23,280 nt of DNA, taken from assembly GCA_947476405.1 (NCBI GenBank), contig CANJQG010000028.1, positions 1 to 23,280 of the forward strand. Reading direction: 5' to 3'. Below, piece after piece: positions 6,335-13,966 of this stretch. The stretch comes from Thiotrichales bacterium (GTDB lineage: Bacteria; Pseudomonadota; Gammaproteobacteria; Francisellales; CACEW01). Each line of letters begins with the position of its first letter. The stretch's first letter is position 1. A model generated the notes under the pieces. It did not search any database and was not told the DNA's origin. It saw only the letters and a list, made by a program, of their open reading frames with translations. The translations under genes and the position numbers were made by a program.

Positions 6335-7217
6335 GAAGATAGTATTTTGCAAATTTTCTGGCCTGTAGTAATGCGCGCTCTTTATTTTCTAAGTAGCTGA
6401 GTTGTCTAACATGGTGTAGTAGTAATTTAACAATCTGTTCTGTTGTTGGGGGGGCGTATTTTTCACCTCGATCCTCTGCCATTAGCATTTCAAATAACCA
6501 GGGTCGGCCTACGCTGGCTCGACCAATCATGATGCCCGCACAGCCGGTTGCTTCAAACATTTTTTGAAGGGACGTATAATCTTGAACATCGCCATTTCCG
6601 ATCACAGGAATCGTTGATTGTTCAACAATGCTTGCGATTTCATCTAGGCGTGCGGGGGTGTCGTATCGTTCAGACCAGTGGCGGCCATGAACGATGATAA
6701 AGTCAGCCCCTGCATCGTTGATTGCTTTCACCACATCGGTATTAAATCGATCGCCGCTCATGCCATCCACGCGAATTTTAACCGATAGGGGAGGCGAAAT
6801 TTTACTTTTAATGCCTTGAATAACTTGACCCAATTCCTGGCTTATCGATAGCCATTTAGAGCCACTATTTTTTTTGCGAATCTTGTTCACTGGGCAGCCA
6901 CAATTAAGGTCAATCAAATCTGCACCATAGCTTACTGCGCGAAGGGCAGCCTCTTCCAATTCAGTTGCATTATTCCCGGAAAGCTGAAAGCAGAGGGTGC
7001 CTTCATTTGGACTTTTGTAAATATATCGTTTTTCTGGTCGTCCCAGTAATGTTTTCGCAGAAACCATTTCAGTGACGCAATAGGCCGCGCCTCCAAATTG
7101 GGCAATCAACTCGCGAAACGGCGCACAGCTCAGGCCTGCTAGCGGTGCTTGAATGAGATTTGAGGCAAAATGTAGGTTGCCGAGTTGGATAGGCTGTATT
7201 TTTTTCTGAATCGACAT
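6285..7217 (-). CDS. tRNA-dihydrouridine synthase, DusB-like
   Basis: A 310-residue FMN-dependent TIM-barrel enzyme reducing uridines in the tRNA D-loop with NADPH. Visible features are the FMN-phosphate region near the start (QAPLAGLSCAPFR), the catalytic-Cys signature LNCGCPVNK (about residue 110), KIRVDG, VHGRHW, and the FMN-binding VIGNGDV and GIMIGRASVGRPWLF. The C-terminal helical tRNA-binding part is present. It fits DusB better than DusA or DusC, but I would not fix the paralog. ATG 7217 is chosen: GAGG lies only 3 nt before it, and a GTG at 7226 is an alternative. The usual downstream fis gene is absent here. The 3' end overlaps the convergent MFS gene by 50 bp. Confidence 0.9.
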   Translation of the reverse strand: MSIQKKIQPIQLGNLHFASNLIQAPLAGLSCAPFRELIAQFGGAAYCVTEMVSAKTLLGRPEKRYIYKSPNEGTLCFQLSGNNATELEEAALRAVSYGADLIDLNCGCPVNKIRKKNSGSKWLSISQELGQVIQGIKSKISPPLSVKIRVDGMSGDRFNTDVVKAINDAGADFIIVHGRHWSERYDTPARLDEIASIVEQSTIPVIGNGDVQDYTSLQKMFEATGCAGIMIGRASVGRPWLFEMLMAEDRGEKYAPPTTEQIVKLLLHHVRQLSYLENKERALLQARKFAKYYLPTDILPDISFLLSQNG

Positions 7218-7341
7218 CGTCCTCACTTTATGTCAAAATTCGCTTGGAGTCAAATTTTTTCAAAACGCCCATTCAACCCCGAAGTATGAGAGTCTTAAGC
7301 ATCAGAAGCAAGCACTTAAACCAATTTGACTATTGTAGGGG

Positions 7342-7370
7342 TTAACGAGCACACCCATTTATAGTATGAT
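7342..7370 (+). promoter_or_regulatory. Promoter for nagZ-mscS
   Basis: TTAACG (7342-7347), 17 nt and TATGAT (7365-7370) give 4/6 and 5/6 matches. Transcription would begin near 7377, downstream of the first possible ATG (7366). This supports the later nagZ start at 7402. Confidence 0.45.
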
Positions 7371-7401
7371 AATGGAATCAGGCTCAAAAATAAGAGAGAA
7401 A

Positions 7402-8259
7402 ATGGGGCAGCTTATTGTCGGGATTTCGGGGGTGAAATTAACGCCCGAAGAAAAGCAAGTATTAGTGCATCCGCTGATTGCAGGTGTGATTTTGTTTAGT
7501 CGCAATTATCAGGATAAACTTCAGCTAGCGGATTTGAACGCTTCCATTCTTGCGCTTCGCAAAAATGCCCCACTTTCCGTGTATGTGGATCAGGAAGGCG
7601 GGCGGGTGCAGCGTTTTCGGGAAGGATTTACCGCCTTGCCTGCATTGGGGGATTTGACTTCAACTCAAGAAGCACAGCGCTATGCATCTATTATGGCGAG
7701 CGAATTAAAAGCAGTCGGAGTGGATTACAGTTTTGCGCCGATTGTGGATTTGGATCGAGGGAGTCGGGTCATTGGAAAGCGTGCATTTTCAGCCAGCCCA
7801 GAGCATGTGATTGCGTATGCAACCGCTTATATCCAAGGGATGGATGCGATGGGGATGTCGCCGATTTTGAAACATTTTCCGGGGCATGGAACAGCCATTC
7901 ATGATACGCATGTCGCGATTGCGACAGATCAGCGTGCATTTGAAGAAATTTTAGCGACGGACTTGATGCCATTTCAACATTTTATTGCAGCAGGTGTATT
8001 TGGGATCATGATTTCGCATGTGATTTATCCCGCGGTGGATGCCTTGCCTGCATCGATTTCACGCTTTTGGATTCAGTCTATTTTGAGGGAGCGCTTTCGG
8101 TTTCAGGGTAAAATTTTTAGTGATGATTTAGGAATGAAAGCGATTCAAGTCTGGGGTTCTCCGTTAGCATTAGTCCAGCGTGTTTTTGCAGCTGGAACCG
8201 ATTATGCCTTGCTATGCAATGAGTGGTCGCATGTATTAGACGTGATTAGAGGGGTATAA
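7402..8259 (+). CDS. nagZ: Beta-N-acetylglucosaminidase NagZ
   Basis: A cytoplasmic family-3 glycoside hydrolase that removes GlcNAc from anhydro-muropeptides in peptidoglycan recycling. It shows VDQEGGRVQRFREGF (Asp63 onward), KHFPGHG (157-163), the loop HDTH that supplies the Asp-His acid/base dyad typical of NagZ, and FSDDLGM (about 239-245) with the nucleophile Asp. ATG 7402 is chosen because the N-terminus MGQLIVGISG then aligns with NagZ starts, AAGAGAG lies just upstream, and the likely promoter overlaps the earlier ATG 7366. At 285 residues it lacks about 50-60 C-terminal residues of the enterobacterial enzyme, stopping soon after the last barrel strand; all active-site motifs are present. 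It is followed after 2 nt by the MscS-type gene, so the two are cotranscribed. Confidence 0.92.
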   Translation: MGQLIVGISGVKLTPEEKQVLVHPLIAGVILFSRNYQDKLQLADLNASILALRKNAPLSVYVDQEGGRVQRFREGFTALPALGDLTSTQEAQRYASIMASELKAVGVDYSFAPIVDLDRGSRVIGKRAFSASPEHVIAYATAYIQGMDAMGMSPILKHFPGHGTAIHDTHVAIATDQRAFEEILATDLMPFQHFIAAGVFGIMISHVIYPAVDALPASISRFWIQSILRERFRFQGKIFSDDLGMKAIQVWGSPLALVQRVFAAGTDYALLCNEWSHVLDVIRGV

Positions 8260-8261
8260 AA

Positions 8262-9353
8262 ATGATTCATATCGCACCCGATACCTTACTTTTATTGGAA
8301 AAAAAGGGCATTGTGGCTTTGATTTTAATTGGTACGGTGCTCGTGATTAATTTTGCCTTAAGATTTGTTTTAAAAATGGCACTGCGGAAAAAACAAAACA
8401 AGCGTTCTTTATCCTGGGTGAAGGTCTTTATTGAGGCGGTGGATGCGCCGCTTCGTCTTTATTTATGGATTATAGTGGCGGCGTATTTTTTTAACTGGGT
8501 TTTTGAAGTCGCATTCAAGCATGATTTTTCGTATTTTGTTCAAGGGGAGTTGATTGCGACTTTAGGGGTCATCGTATGGGCTGTGATTCGTTTCATTATC
8601 AATCTCGAAAATTTTTATATTGATCAGGTTCCAAAAGGGAAAAATGCCTCTTTTAATATGAGTGGCATTAAGGCAATTTCACGATTGATTCAAGTGAGTA
8701 TGCTTTTGTTTGCAGCCTTTATTGTGCTGGCGATTATTGATGTGCCCTTGTCTGGTCTCGTCACCTTTGGGGGGGTAAGTGGGATCGCTGTTGCCTATGC
8801 GGGTAAGGGTATTCTGACCAATTTTTTTGGCGGAATGATGGTTTATTTTAATCGACAGTTTTCAGTGGGGGATACGATTTCGTCTCCTGATCGAGTGATT
8901 GACGGGGTGGTGGAGCGCATTGATTGGCGATATACCACGATTCGCACTAATAATAAGCAGGTTTTGTATATTCCCAATGGGATTTTTATTGATATTATTG
9001 TGATTAATCAAACACGCATGTCGAATCGTCGGATCGATCAGAAAATCGGAGTGCGCTATGATGATGTCTCTAAAATTCCTAAAATATTTCAGGGAATTCG
9101 TGACTTCTTAATGCAATATTCAGAGATTGATGCGCTACCGGGTATTTATGTGCATCTCACTGATTTTGGAAATACGTCTGTTAACTTTCTGATTACAGTC
9201 TACACTTTTGCAACTGAGTCTGAAAAAAGTGCGCTGATTCAAGATGTCATTTTGCTGAAAGCATTTGAGATTGTTCAGGCTTGTGAGGCAGACTTTTCTA
9301 CGCCGACGATGATGCTGATGCAAAATCCAGTTGTCGCCACGCCTCAAAAATAA
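8262..9353 (+). CDS. MscS-family mechanosensitive channel
   Basis: A 363-residue inner-membrane channel that opens under membrane tension to release solutes on osmotic downshock. Four to five hydrophobic segments occupy about residues 15-195. The pore helix region is VSGIAVAYAGKGILTNFFGG, followed by the conserved FSVGDTI of the cytosolic beta domain, then the alpha/beta vestibule domain (to about 340). It is longer at the N-terminus than E. coli MscS (286 residues), closer to YnaI/YbdG-type members. GAGGGG sits 7 nt upstream of the ATG inside the end of nagZ, so translation is probably coupled. The 3' end overlaps the convergent trmL by 56 bp. Confidence 0.87.
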   Translation: MIHIAPDTLLLLEKKGIVALILIGTVLVINFALRFVLKMALRKKQNKRSLSWVKVFIEAVDAPLRLYLWIIVAAYFFNWVFEVAFKHDFSYFVQGELIATLGVIVWAVIRFIINLENFYIDQVPKGKNASFNMSGIKAISRLIQVSMLLFAAFIVLAIIDVPLSGLVTFGGVSGIAVAYAGKGILTNFFGGMMVYFNRQFSVGDTISSPDRVIDGVVERIDWRYTTIRTNNKQVLYIPNGIFIDIIVINQTRMSNRRIDQKIGVRYDDVSKIPKIFQGIRDFLMQYSEIDALPGIYVHLTDFGNTSVNFLITVYTFATESEKSALIQDVILLKAFEIVQACEADFSTPTMMLMQNPVVATPQK

Positions 9354-9774
9354 CCACAGCGACACAGTTGGATAAATTCAATGAGCGTTCAGGGGTGAGC
9401 ATCGGCAGTCGAATCAGCTGATCTGGCTGAAATTGGCTTAAAAATTCAAGGCTTAAACCGCGTGTTTCAGGGCCAAATAAAAAAGTATCCCCAGGTTGAT
9501 AATGTGGTTCAGTATAAATTTGGCTGTGATCACCCGTTTCACACACAAAAAGGCGTTGGGGTTGCGTGGTTTGATAAAAGTCGCTGAAATTTTCATGCAG
9601 CTGAACTTTCGCCCAATCATGATAATCCAATCCTGCGCGCTTGAGTTTGCTGTCTGTCGGTGAAAATCCCAGTGGCTTAATCAGGTGTAAAATAGCGCCT
9701 GTATTGGCGCAAAGGCGAATGATGTTGCCCGTATTGGGTGGAATTTCAGGTTCAAAGAGAACGATATGGAACAT
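9298..9774 (-). CDS. trmL: tRNA (cytidine(34)-2'-O)-methyltransferase TrmL
   Basis: A 158-residue SPOUT methyltransferase that 2'-O-methylates the wobble base of tRNA-Leu isoacceptors with SAM. The full-length fold is visible: EPEIPPNTGNIIRLCANT at the N-terminus, LKRAGLDYHDW, FGPETRGLS and the knot strand LPMLTPERSLNLSNCVAVV, ending EAWRQL plus a short Ser/Ala tail. Length equals the family norm. The start lies within the end of the DUF1289 gene (23-nt overlap), making it the last gene of the minus-strand operon from 10832. Its 3' end runs 56 bp into the convergent mscS-type gene. Confidence 0.93.
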   Translation of the reverse strand: MFHIVLFEPEIPPNTGNIIRLCANTGAILHLIKPLGFSPTDSKLKRAGLDYHDWAKVQLHENFSDFYQTTQPQRLFVCETGDHSQIYTEPHYQPGDTFLFGPETRGLSLEFLSQFQPDQLIRLPMLTPERSLNLSNCVAVVIFEAWRQLDFASASSSA

Positions 9775-10183
9775 GTTGATTGCGGGCCTCTAAAAAGAGT
9801 TCATCATCAATGATTTCAACCAGTTTGGCAATAGAAAGATGTTTGAAGGGCGATTTAATCTGAAAGCCGTATTTTTCAGGCTGAACGATTTTATCCATTC
9901 CTTCGCGCATCAGGACGTGGGCCCAGGTATGGGGATTCCAATTGAGGCGAATTCTGAGTTTGTATTCCAGGCATTTTTTTTGGAGCAGTGCAGGATCAAA
10001 GAGATTAATTTTTTGCTTCAATATCCGCATCGTGAGCTGATCAAGCATTTGAAGGATTTCTATTTTTTTTGGGGAATCAAAGGTATTCCAGTCAATCACA
10101 TCCTGATAATGACGGAAACAACCCCGGCAGATTTCGTCTCCATAAATCGTGGAGCAAATACCAATGCACGGGGTTTCAGTCAT
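9752..10183 (-). CDS. DUF1289 family protein with long C-terminal extension
   Basis: 143 residues. The first ~50 form the DUF1289 cysteine motif: PCIGICSTIYGDEICRGCFR, i.e. C-x3-C, a spacer, then C-x2-C. This is a likely metal- or Fe-S-binding site; the molecular role of the family is not established. Typical members are about 55-90 residues. Here a further ~85 residues follow (rich in Leu/Lys, with NWNPHTWAHVLMREGM), a region I do not recognise. AAGGA lies just before the ATG. It sits 5 nt after the upstream small gene and overlaps trmL by 23 nt, so it is expressed in that operon. Confidence 0.75.
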   Translation of the reverse strand: MTETPCIGICSTIYGDEICRGCFRHYQDVIDWNTFDSPKKIEILQMLDQLTMRILKQKINLFDPALLQKKCLEYKLRIRLNWNPHTWAHVLMREGMDKIVQPEKYGFQIKSPFKHLSIAKLVEIIDDELFLEARNQHVPYRSL

Positions 10184-10188
10184 GATCC

Positions 10189-10536
10189 TTATGCTGCGGG
10201 TGCTGTTGAGGTCGCTTCTGCTGAAGGGGCTGGATGTAATGAGAAAGCCAGAGCGCTTCGGCTAGATAGATTCGTGTTTTTAAGTTCATTAACGATTTGG
10301 CTATCTGCTTTTAGTGAAACGGCCCCTTCTGATAAGGCTGACAAGGCCTTTTGGTCGCGGTGCAATTCTACTAAACCATGAATTTCCACGTTGGCACTTG
10401 CAATTGCTTTATTCAAGCGTGCTACAATTTGAGCAACCTGTAAATCTTGCGGTGATCCAATGGCGTTGTCAAAGGCCTTGATGATTTGGTCCATCTTTAG
10501 TTTTTGTGCGCTTTCTGTTGCAGCTTGCATCGTCAT
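10189..10536 (-). CDS. Small hypothetical protein, Ala-rich
   Basis: 115 residues, predicted mainly helical up to about residue 85, with a low-complexity Pro/Ala/Ser tail. No signal peptide, Cys or catalytic motif is visible, and I do not recognise a family. The ATG overlaps the stop of the upstream coiled-coil gene (TAATG), implying translational coupling and perhaps a shared complex. A second in-frame ATG lies two codons later. It is followed by the DUF1289 gene after 5 nt. Confidence 0.6.
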   Translation of the reverse strand: MTMQAATESAQKLKMDQIIKAFDNAIGSPQDLQVAQIVARLNKAIASANVEIHGLVELHRDQKALSALSEGAVSLKADSQIVNELKNTNLSSRSALAFSLHPAPSAEATSTAPAA

Positions 10537-10832
10537 TACCCCATAATCTCGTCAATATCGTGCTGAACGTCTTGTGCAATATCTTGAAGGATATCTTTGT
10601 ATTTGTTCAGGACTTTCACCTGTTCATCGTACGTGACATTTCCTTCTGTCAATTGCTCTTTAATCGCAACTAAGATGTTTTTACGATAGAGTTTGAGTTT
10701 GATCTCACGCTCTAATAGTTCCGACTCTTTTTGCTGCAATTTTAACTCTTTGCCCTTTAAAGCTTGGGCGTAGAGTTTTAGTCGTTCTACCTTATCTGAA
10801 AGTTGATTCTTTGCTTCAGTGTGGATGCTCAT
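10536..10832 (-). CDS. Small coiled-coil hypothetical protein
   Basis: 98 residues, strongly charged (Lys/Glu) with Leu heptads from about 10 to 85, so a coiled coil is likely; no other domain is recognised. The start at ATG 10832 is chosen because AAAGGA lies 7 nt upstream. The longer in-frame version to 10865 lacks a ribosome site. First gene of the operon leading through the Ala-rich protein, DUF1289 and trmL. A promoter is visible at 10879-10907. Confidence 0.65.
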   Translation of the reverse strand: MSIHTEAKNQLSDKVERLKLYAQALKGKELKLQQKESELLEREIKLKLYRKNILVAIKEQLTEGNVTYDEQVKVLNKYKDILQDIAQDVQHDIDEIMG

Positions 10833-10878
10833 TAGTCTATCCTTTCTTCTTTGGCACTTTTTCAACCTTCATGCTGAT

Positions 10879-10907
10879 AGTATGCCATAAATAAATTAAA
10901 TTGTCAA
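10879..10907 (-). promoter_or_regulatory. Promoter of the small-protein/DUF1289/trmL operon
   Basis: On the minus strand TTGACA (10907-10902), 17 nt and CATACT (10884-10879) match 6/6 and 4/6, inside an AT-rich stretch between the operon and smpB. The leader to ATG 10832 would be about 40 nt. Confidence 0.55.
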
Positions 10908-10935
10908 GTCGTAATTCATGTTTATATTTAAAAGT

Positions 10936-11442
10936 CTAGGCAATGTGTCGACGCATAATTTGGCCCTGTTGACGTTGCCAGTCTTTATCTTTTTCGCTTG
11001 CCCGTTTATCATATTCTTTCTTTCCTTTGGCGACCGCAACAAGCACTTTAACATAGTTATCCTTCCAGTATAATTTGACGGGAATCAGCGTGTAGCCACT
11101 GCGCTCCCTTAATCCTATTAAACGATGAATTTCGCGTTTATGCAAGAGTAATCTTCGAGTCCGGTTGGACTCGGGCACAATATGGGTTGAAGCGGATAAA
11201 AGTGGGGTAATCAGCGCATTTAATAGAAAGGCTTGATTGTTGCGAGTGACAATATAGCTATCGACCAGTTGAACACGGCCTTCACGAATACTTTTGACTT
11301 CCCAGCCTTGAAGCTCAATACCTGCTTCAAGTTGTTCCTCAAAAAAATAATCATGTCGCGCGCGTCGATTTTCTGCAATTAGCTTTTCCATTTTAGCTTG
11401 TCCATTTTGTTTCGCTCTTTTTTTTGTTAAAATCACGGCCAT
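10936..11442 (-). CDS. smpB: SsrA-binding protein SmpB
   Basis: 168 residues. SmpB binds tmRNA and delivers it to stalled ribosomes for trans-translation. The OB-fold core is clear: RRARHDYFFEE, GIELQGWEVKSIREG, DSYIV, ASTHIVPESNRTRRLLLHK, then GYTLIPVKLYWK and VAVAKGKKEYDKR, ending in the basic tail needed for ribosome rescue. Starts at ATG 11442 (MAVIL) or ATG 11391 (MEKL) are both possible; longer starts would overlap ratA and are not supported by the family. Transcribed away from ratA-rnfH, the classic gammaproteobacterial neighbourhood. No ssrA gene is visible in the window. Confidence 0.93.
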   Translation of the reverse strand: MAVILTKKRAKQNGQAKMEKLIAENRRARHDYFFEEQLEAGIELQGWEVKSIREGRVQLVDSYIVTRNNQAFLLNALITPLLSASTHIVPESNRTRRLLLHKREIHRLIGLRERSGYTLIPVKLYWKDNYVKVLVAVAKGKKEYDKRASEKDKDWQRQQGQIMRRHIA

Positions 11443-11475
11443 CTTATCATAAACCATCCAAAAGGGGAATTGATT

Positions 11476-11910
11476 TTGGAGATTGTTCGTAAAAAAATGT
11501 GGACGCCTTATGCCCGAGAAGCTGTTTATGCCCTGATTGCAGACATTGAGTCCTATGCAGGCTTTCTGCCCTGGTGTGCCGCATCTAAAGTCTTGCATCG
11601 CTGGGAAGGCGGCGTGGAGGCGAGTTTGACCTTAAAAAAAGGGGGGCTTTCCAAAACCTTTGTGACGCGTAATCTTGAAACCGTAAATGAAAAAATTGAA
11701 ATGCATTTGCTTTCCGGTCCTTTTAAGCATCTCTACGGAGTTTGGAAGTTTGAGGACAAAAACAAGGGGGTCGAAGTCAGCCTGGATCTGGAATTTAGTT
11801 TTGATAATCGACTGGTTGCGATGATGATTGGGCCTTTATTTCAACCCGTTGCGAACTCGTTATTGGAAGCCTTTATGCAGCGTGCGGCAGATGTATGTCA
11901 GAAAAAATAA
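11476..11910 (+). CDS. ratA: RatA/Coq10-type START-domain protein
   Basis: 144 residues of the SRPBCC (START-like) family. In E. coli RatA has been reported to affect ribosome subunit joining, while homologs bind ubiquinone (Coq10), so the exact role is open. Typical pieces: YALIADIESYAGFLPWC near the start, LSKTFVTRN, MHLLSGPFKHLYGVWKF and SFDNRLVAMMIGPLFQ. TTG 11476 is preferred, with AAGGGGA 7 nt upstream; TTG 11470 would sit almost on that site. It overlaps rnfH by 16 nt and is divergent from smpB, with only about 33 bp between the two starts. Confidence 0.88.
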   Translation: MEIVRKKMWTPYAREAVYALIADIESYAGFLPWCAASKVLHRWEGGVEASLTLKKGGLSKTFVTRNLETVNEKIEMHLLSGPFKHLYGVWKFEDKNKGVEVSLDLEFSFDNRLVAMMIGPLFQPVANSLLEAFMQRAADVCQKK

Positions 11911-12191
11911 CAGTGGAAATTATCTACGCGTTGCCTCAGCAACAAGACCGTGTATTTCTGGATTTGGAGCCGAATACCTCGGCCTTATCAGCCTTGCAGC
12001 AATCGGGTTTGATTGAGAAGCATCAGTTAGATTGGGCGGATCTACATTGCGGGATTTTCGGGCGAGGGATTGATTTGCAGGGTATTTTGCAAGACCAAGA
12101 TCGCTTGGAAATTTATCGTCCGCTATGTCAGGACCCGCAAGCGCGGCGCATCAGCAAAGTGACGCGCAAACTGCCGAGGCGCTGTATTTAA
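11895..12191 (+). CDS. rnfH: RnfH family (UPF0125) protein
   Basis: 98 residues with a ubiquitin-like beta-grasp fold expected from the family. It shows the usual ITVEIIYALPQQQ start and the FGRGIDLQ...DRLEIYRPL core, with a basic tail. Its role in bacteria is poorly defined; it is a regular partner of ratA and smpB. The ATG lies inside the end of ratA (16-nt overlap), so coupled translation is likely. The stop shares TTTAA bases with the convergent pyrG stop. Confidence 0.9.
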   Translation: MSEKITVEIIYALPQQQDRVFLDLEPNTSALSALQQSGLIEKHQLDWADLHCGIFGRGIDLQGILQDQDRLEIYRPLCQDPQARRISKVTRKLPRRCI

Positions 12192-13819
12192 GGTCGCGAT
12201 TTTGCGGCTTCAATCAAGCTGATAAAGAGGGGATGTCCACTGCGGGGGTTGGAAGTAAACTCGGGGTGAAATTGACAGGCGACAAACCATGGGTGATCAG
12301 AAATCTCCAGCATCTCAACCAATTGGCCATCAATGGACCTGCCGCTGATTTTGAGCCCTTTTTGTTCAAGTGCTGGCAGATAAAATGGGTTGACTTCATA
12401 GCGATGGCGGTGACGTTCGTGAATGATCGGTTTTTGATAGGCTTTAAAGGCATGAGAGCTTTGATCTAAAATACAATCTTGTCCTCCTAAGCGCATCGTG
12501 CCGCCTAGATCAGAGTGCTGCGTGCGCTTTTCGATTTTACCTGATGCATCTTTCCATTCATGAATCATGCCCACGACGGGGTCGGCGCAATCGCTGACAA
12601 ATTCCGTGCTGTTAGCCTGGGGGAGCATCCCGACATGGCGTGCAAATTCAATCAGAGCCACTTGCATCCCGAGGCAGATACCCAGATAAGGGATTTTGTT
12701 TTCGCGGGCATAACGAGCTGTCGTAATCATGCCTTCCACCCCCCGATTTCCAAAGCCTCCTGGGACGAGAATTCCATCGATTCCTTTTAATAAATCAGTT
12801 CCTTCCTCTTCAATTAACGTGGAATCAATATAGCGAATTTTGACCTGGGTCAAGCTGTGGATTCCTGCGTGAAGTAAAGCTTCGGTCACTGATTTATAGG
12901 CGTCAGTCAGGTTCATATATTTTCCAACCATCGCAATGGTAACGCTGTGTTTGGGGTGCTCGAGTTTATAAATCACTTCGTTCCAGATGGATAAATCGGC
13001 TTTTTTGGCTTTGATTTGAAAGCGATTCAGGACGATTTCGTCCAGACCTTGCTCTTGAAATAAAGCAGGCATTTTATAAATCGTGTCGACATCTACGGCT
13101 GAAAAAACAGCATGAGGCGTGACATTGGTGAAGAGCGCAATTTTATGACGTTCGGCTTCGGGCAGCATGACCTCAGAGCGGCAGACTAAAATATCAGGCT
13201 GAATACCGATAGAGCGTAATTCTTTGACAGAATGCTGGGTCGGTTTTGTTTTAATTTCCCCTGCGGCTTTGATAAAAGGGACCAGGGTGACATGCAGAAA
13301 TAAAGTGCTTTGAAATCCGAGTTCAAAGCGCATTTGGCGAATTGCTTCGAGAAAGGGTAGGGATTCGATATCGCCAATCGTGCCGCCGACTTCCACCAGC
13401 GCAATATCATAGCCTTCAGCGCCCGCGAGAATCCGTGTTTTAATTTCGTCTGTAATATGCGGAATGACTTGAACGGTTGCGCCCAGATAATCACCGCGAC
13501 GCTCTTTTTCAATCACGCGTTGATAGACTTTTCCGGTTGTAAAATTATTTTTTTTGGACATTTTTGTTTGAATAAAACGTTCGTAATGACCGAGATCTAA
13601 GTCCGTCTCTGCGCCATCTTCGGTAACAAATACTTCGCCATGTTGGAAGGGGCTCATCGTACCTGGATCAACATTAATATAGGGGTCGAGTTTAAGCATG
13701 GTGACTTTCAGGCCGCGTGATTCTAAAAGGGAAGCCAAAGAGGCGGAGGTCACGCCTTTACCTAATGATGAAACGACGCCACCCGTCACAAAAATAAAGC
13801 GCGTTGCAGAAGCTGCCAT
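12188..13819 (-). CDS. pyrG: CTP synthase PyrG
   Basis: 543 residues, the family's normal length; makes CTP from UTP, ATP and glutamine. The N-terminal synthetase domain has FVTGGVVSSLGKGVTSAS (ATP loop), DPYINVDPGTMSPFQHGEV and GAETDLDLGHYERF. The C-terminal glutamine amidotransferase domain has the nucleophile Cys in LGICLGMQ (about 380) and the His/Glu pair in CQFHPEF (about 515-520). All key residues are present. Eno and KdsA genes, frequent neighbours elsewhere, are not here. It ends against the convergent rnfH, with the two stop codons overlapping. Confidence 0.97.
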   Translation of the reverse strand: MAASATRFIFVTGGVVSSLGKGVTSASLASLLESRGLKVTMLKLDPYINVDPGTMSPFQHGEVFVTEDGAETDLDLGHYERFIQTKMSKKNNFTTGKVYQRVIEKERRGDYLGATVQVIPHITDEIKTRILAGAEGYDIALVEVGGTIGDIESLPFLEAIRQMRFELGFQSTLFLHVTLVPFIKAAGEIKTKPTQHSVKELRSIGIQPDILVCRSEVMLPEAERHKIALFTNVTPHAVFSAVDVDTIYKMPALFQEQGLDEIVLNRFQIKAKKADLSIWNEVIYKLEHPKHSVTIAMVGKYMNLTDAYKSVTEALLHAGIHSLTQVKIRYIDSTLIEEEGTDLLKGIDGILVPGGFGNRGVEGMITTARYARENKIPYLGICLGMQVALIEFARHVGMLPQANSTEFVSDCADPVVGMIHEWKDASGKIEKRTQHSDLGGTMRLGGQDCILDQSSHAFKAYQKPIIHERHRHRYEVNPFYLPALEQKGLKISGRSIDGQLVEMLEISDHPWFVACQFHPEFTSNPRSGHPLFISLIEAAKSRP

Positions 13820-13836
13820 ATAAAATCCATTTTGAT

Positions 13837-13880
13837 GTACAACGCTGTACGATGATACTGGATTGTGTCGTGCCCTGCAA
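13837..13880 (-). promoter_or_regulatory. Candidate pyrG promoter with GTAC inverted repeat
   Basis: On the minus strand TTGCAG (13880-13875), 17 nt and TATCAT (13857-13852) match 3/6 and 5/6. Just downstream lies GTAC-aacgct-GTAC (13837-13850), possibly an operator or chance. No pyrimidine-sensing C-run attenuator is evident in the short leader. Confidence 0.35.
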
Positions 13881-13966
13881 TTGTCAGCACAGTTAAAATT
13901 TATGTTGTATCTAAATAGTTTTTATAGTAAGCTCGGAAATTATTAATTTATTTTTATGGTGATACA

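Noticed and set aside
9839..10381. 180-codon plus-strand frame
   Set aside because: Lies antisense to DUF1289 and the Ala-rich gene, which have better starts, a conserved Cys motif and operon spacing.
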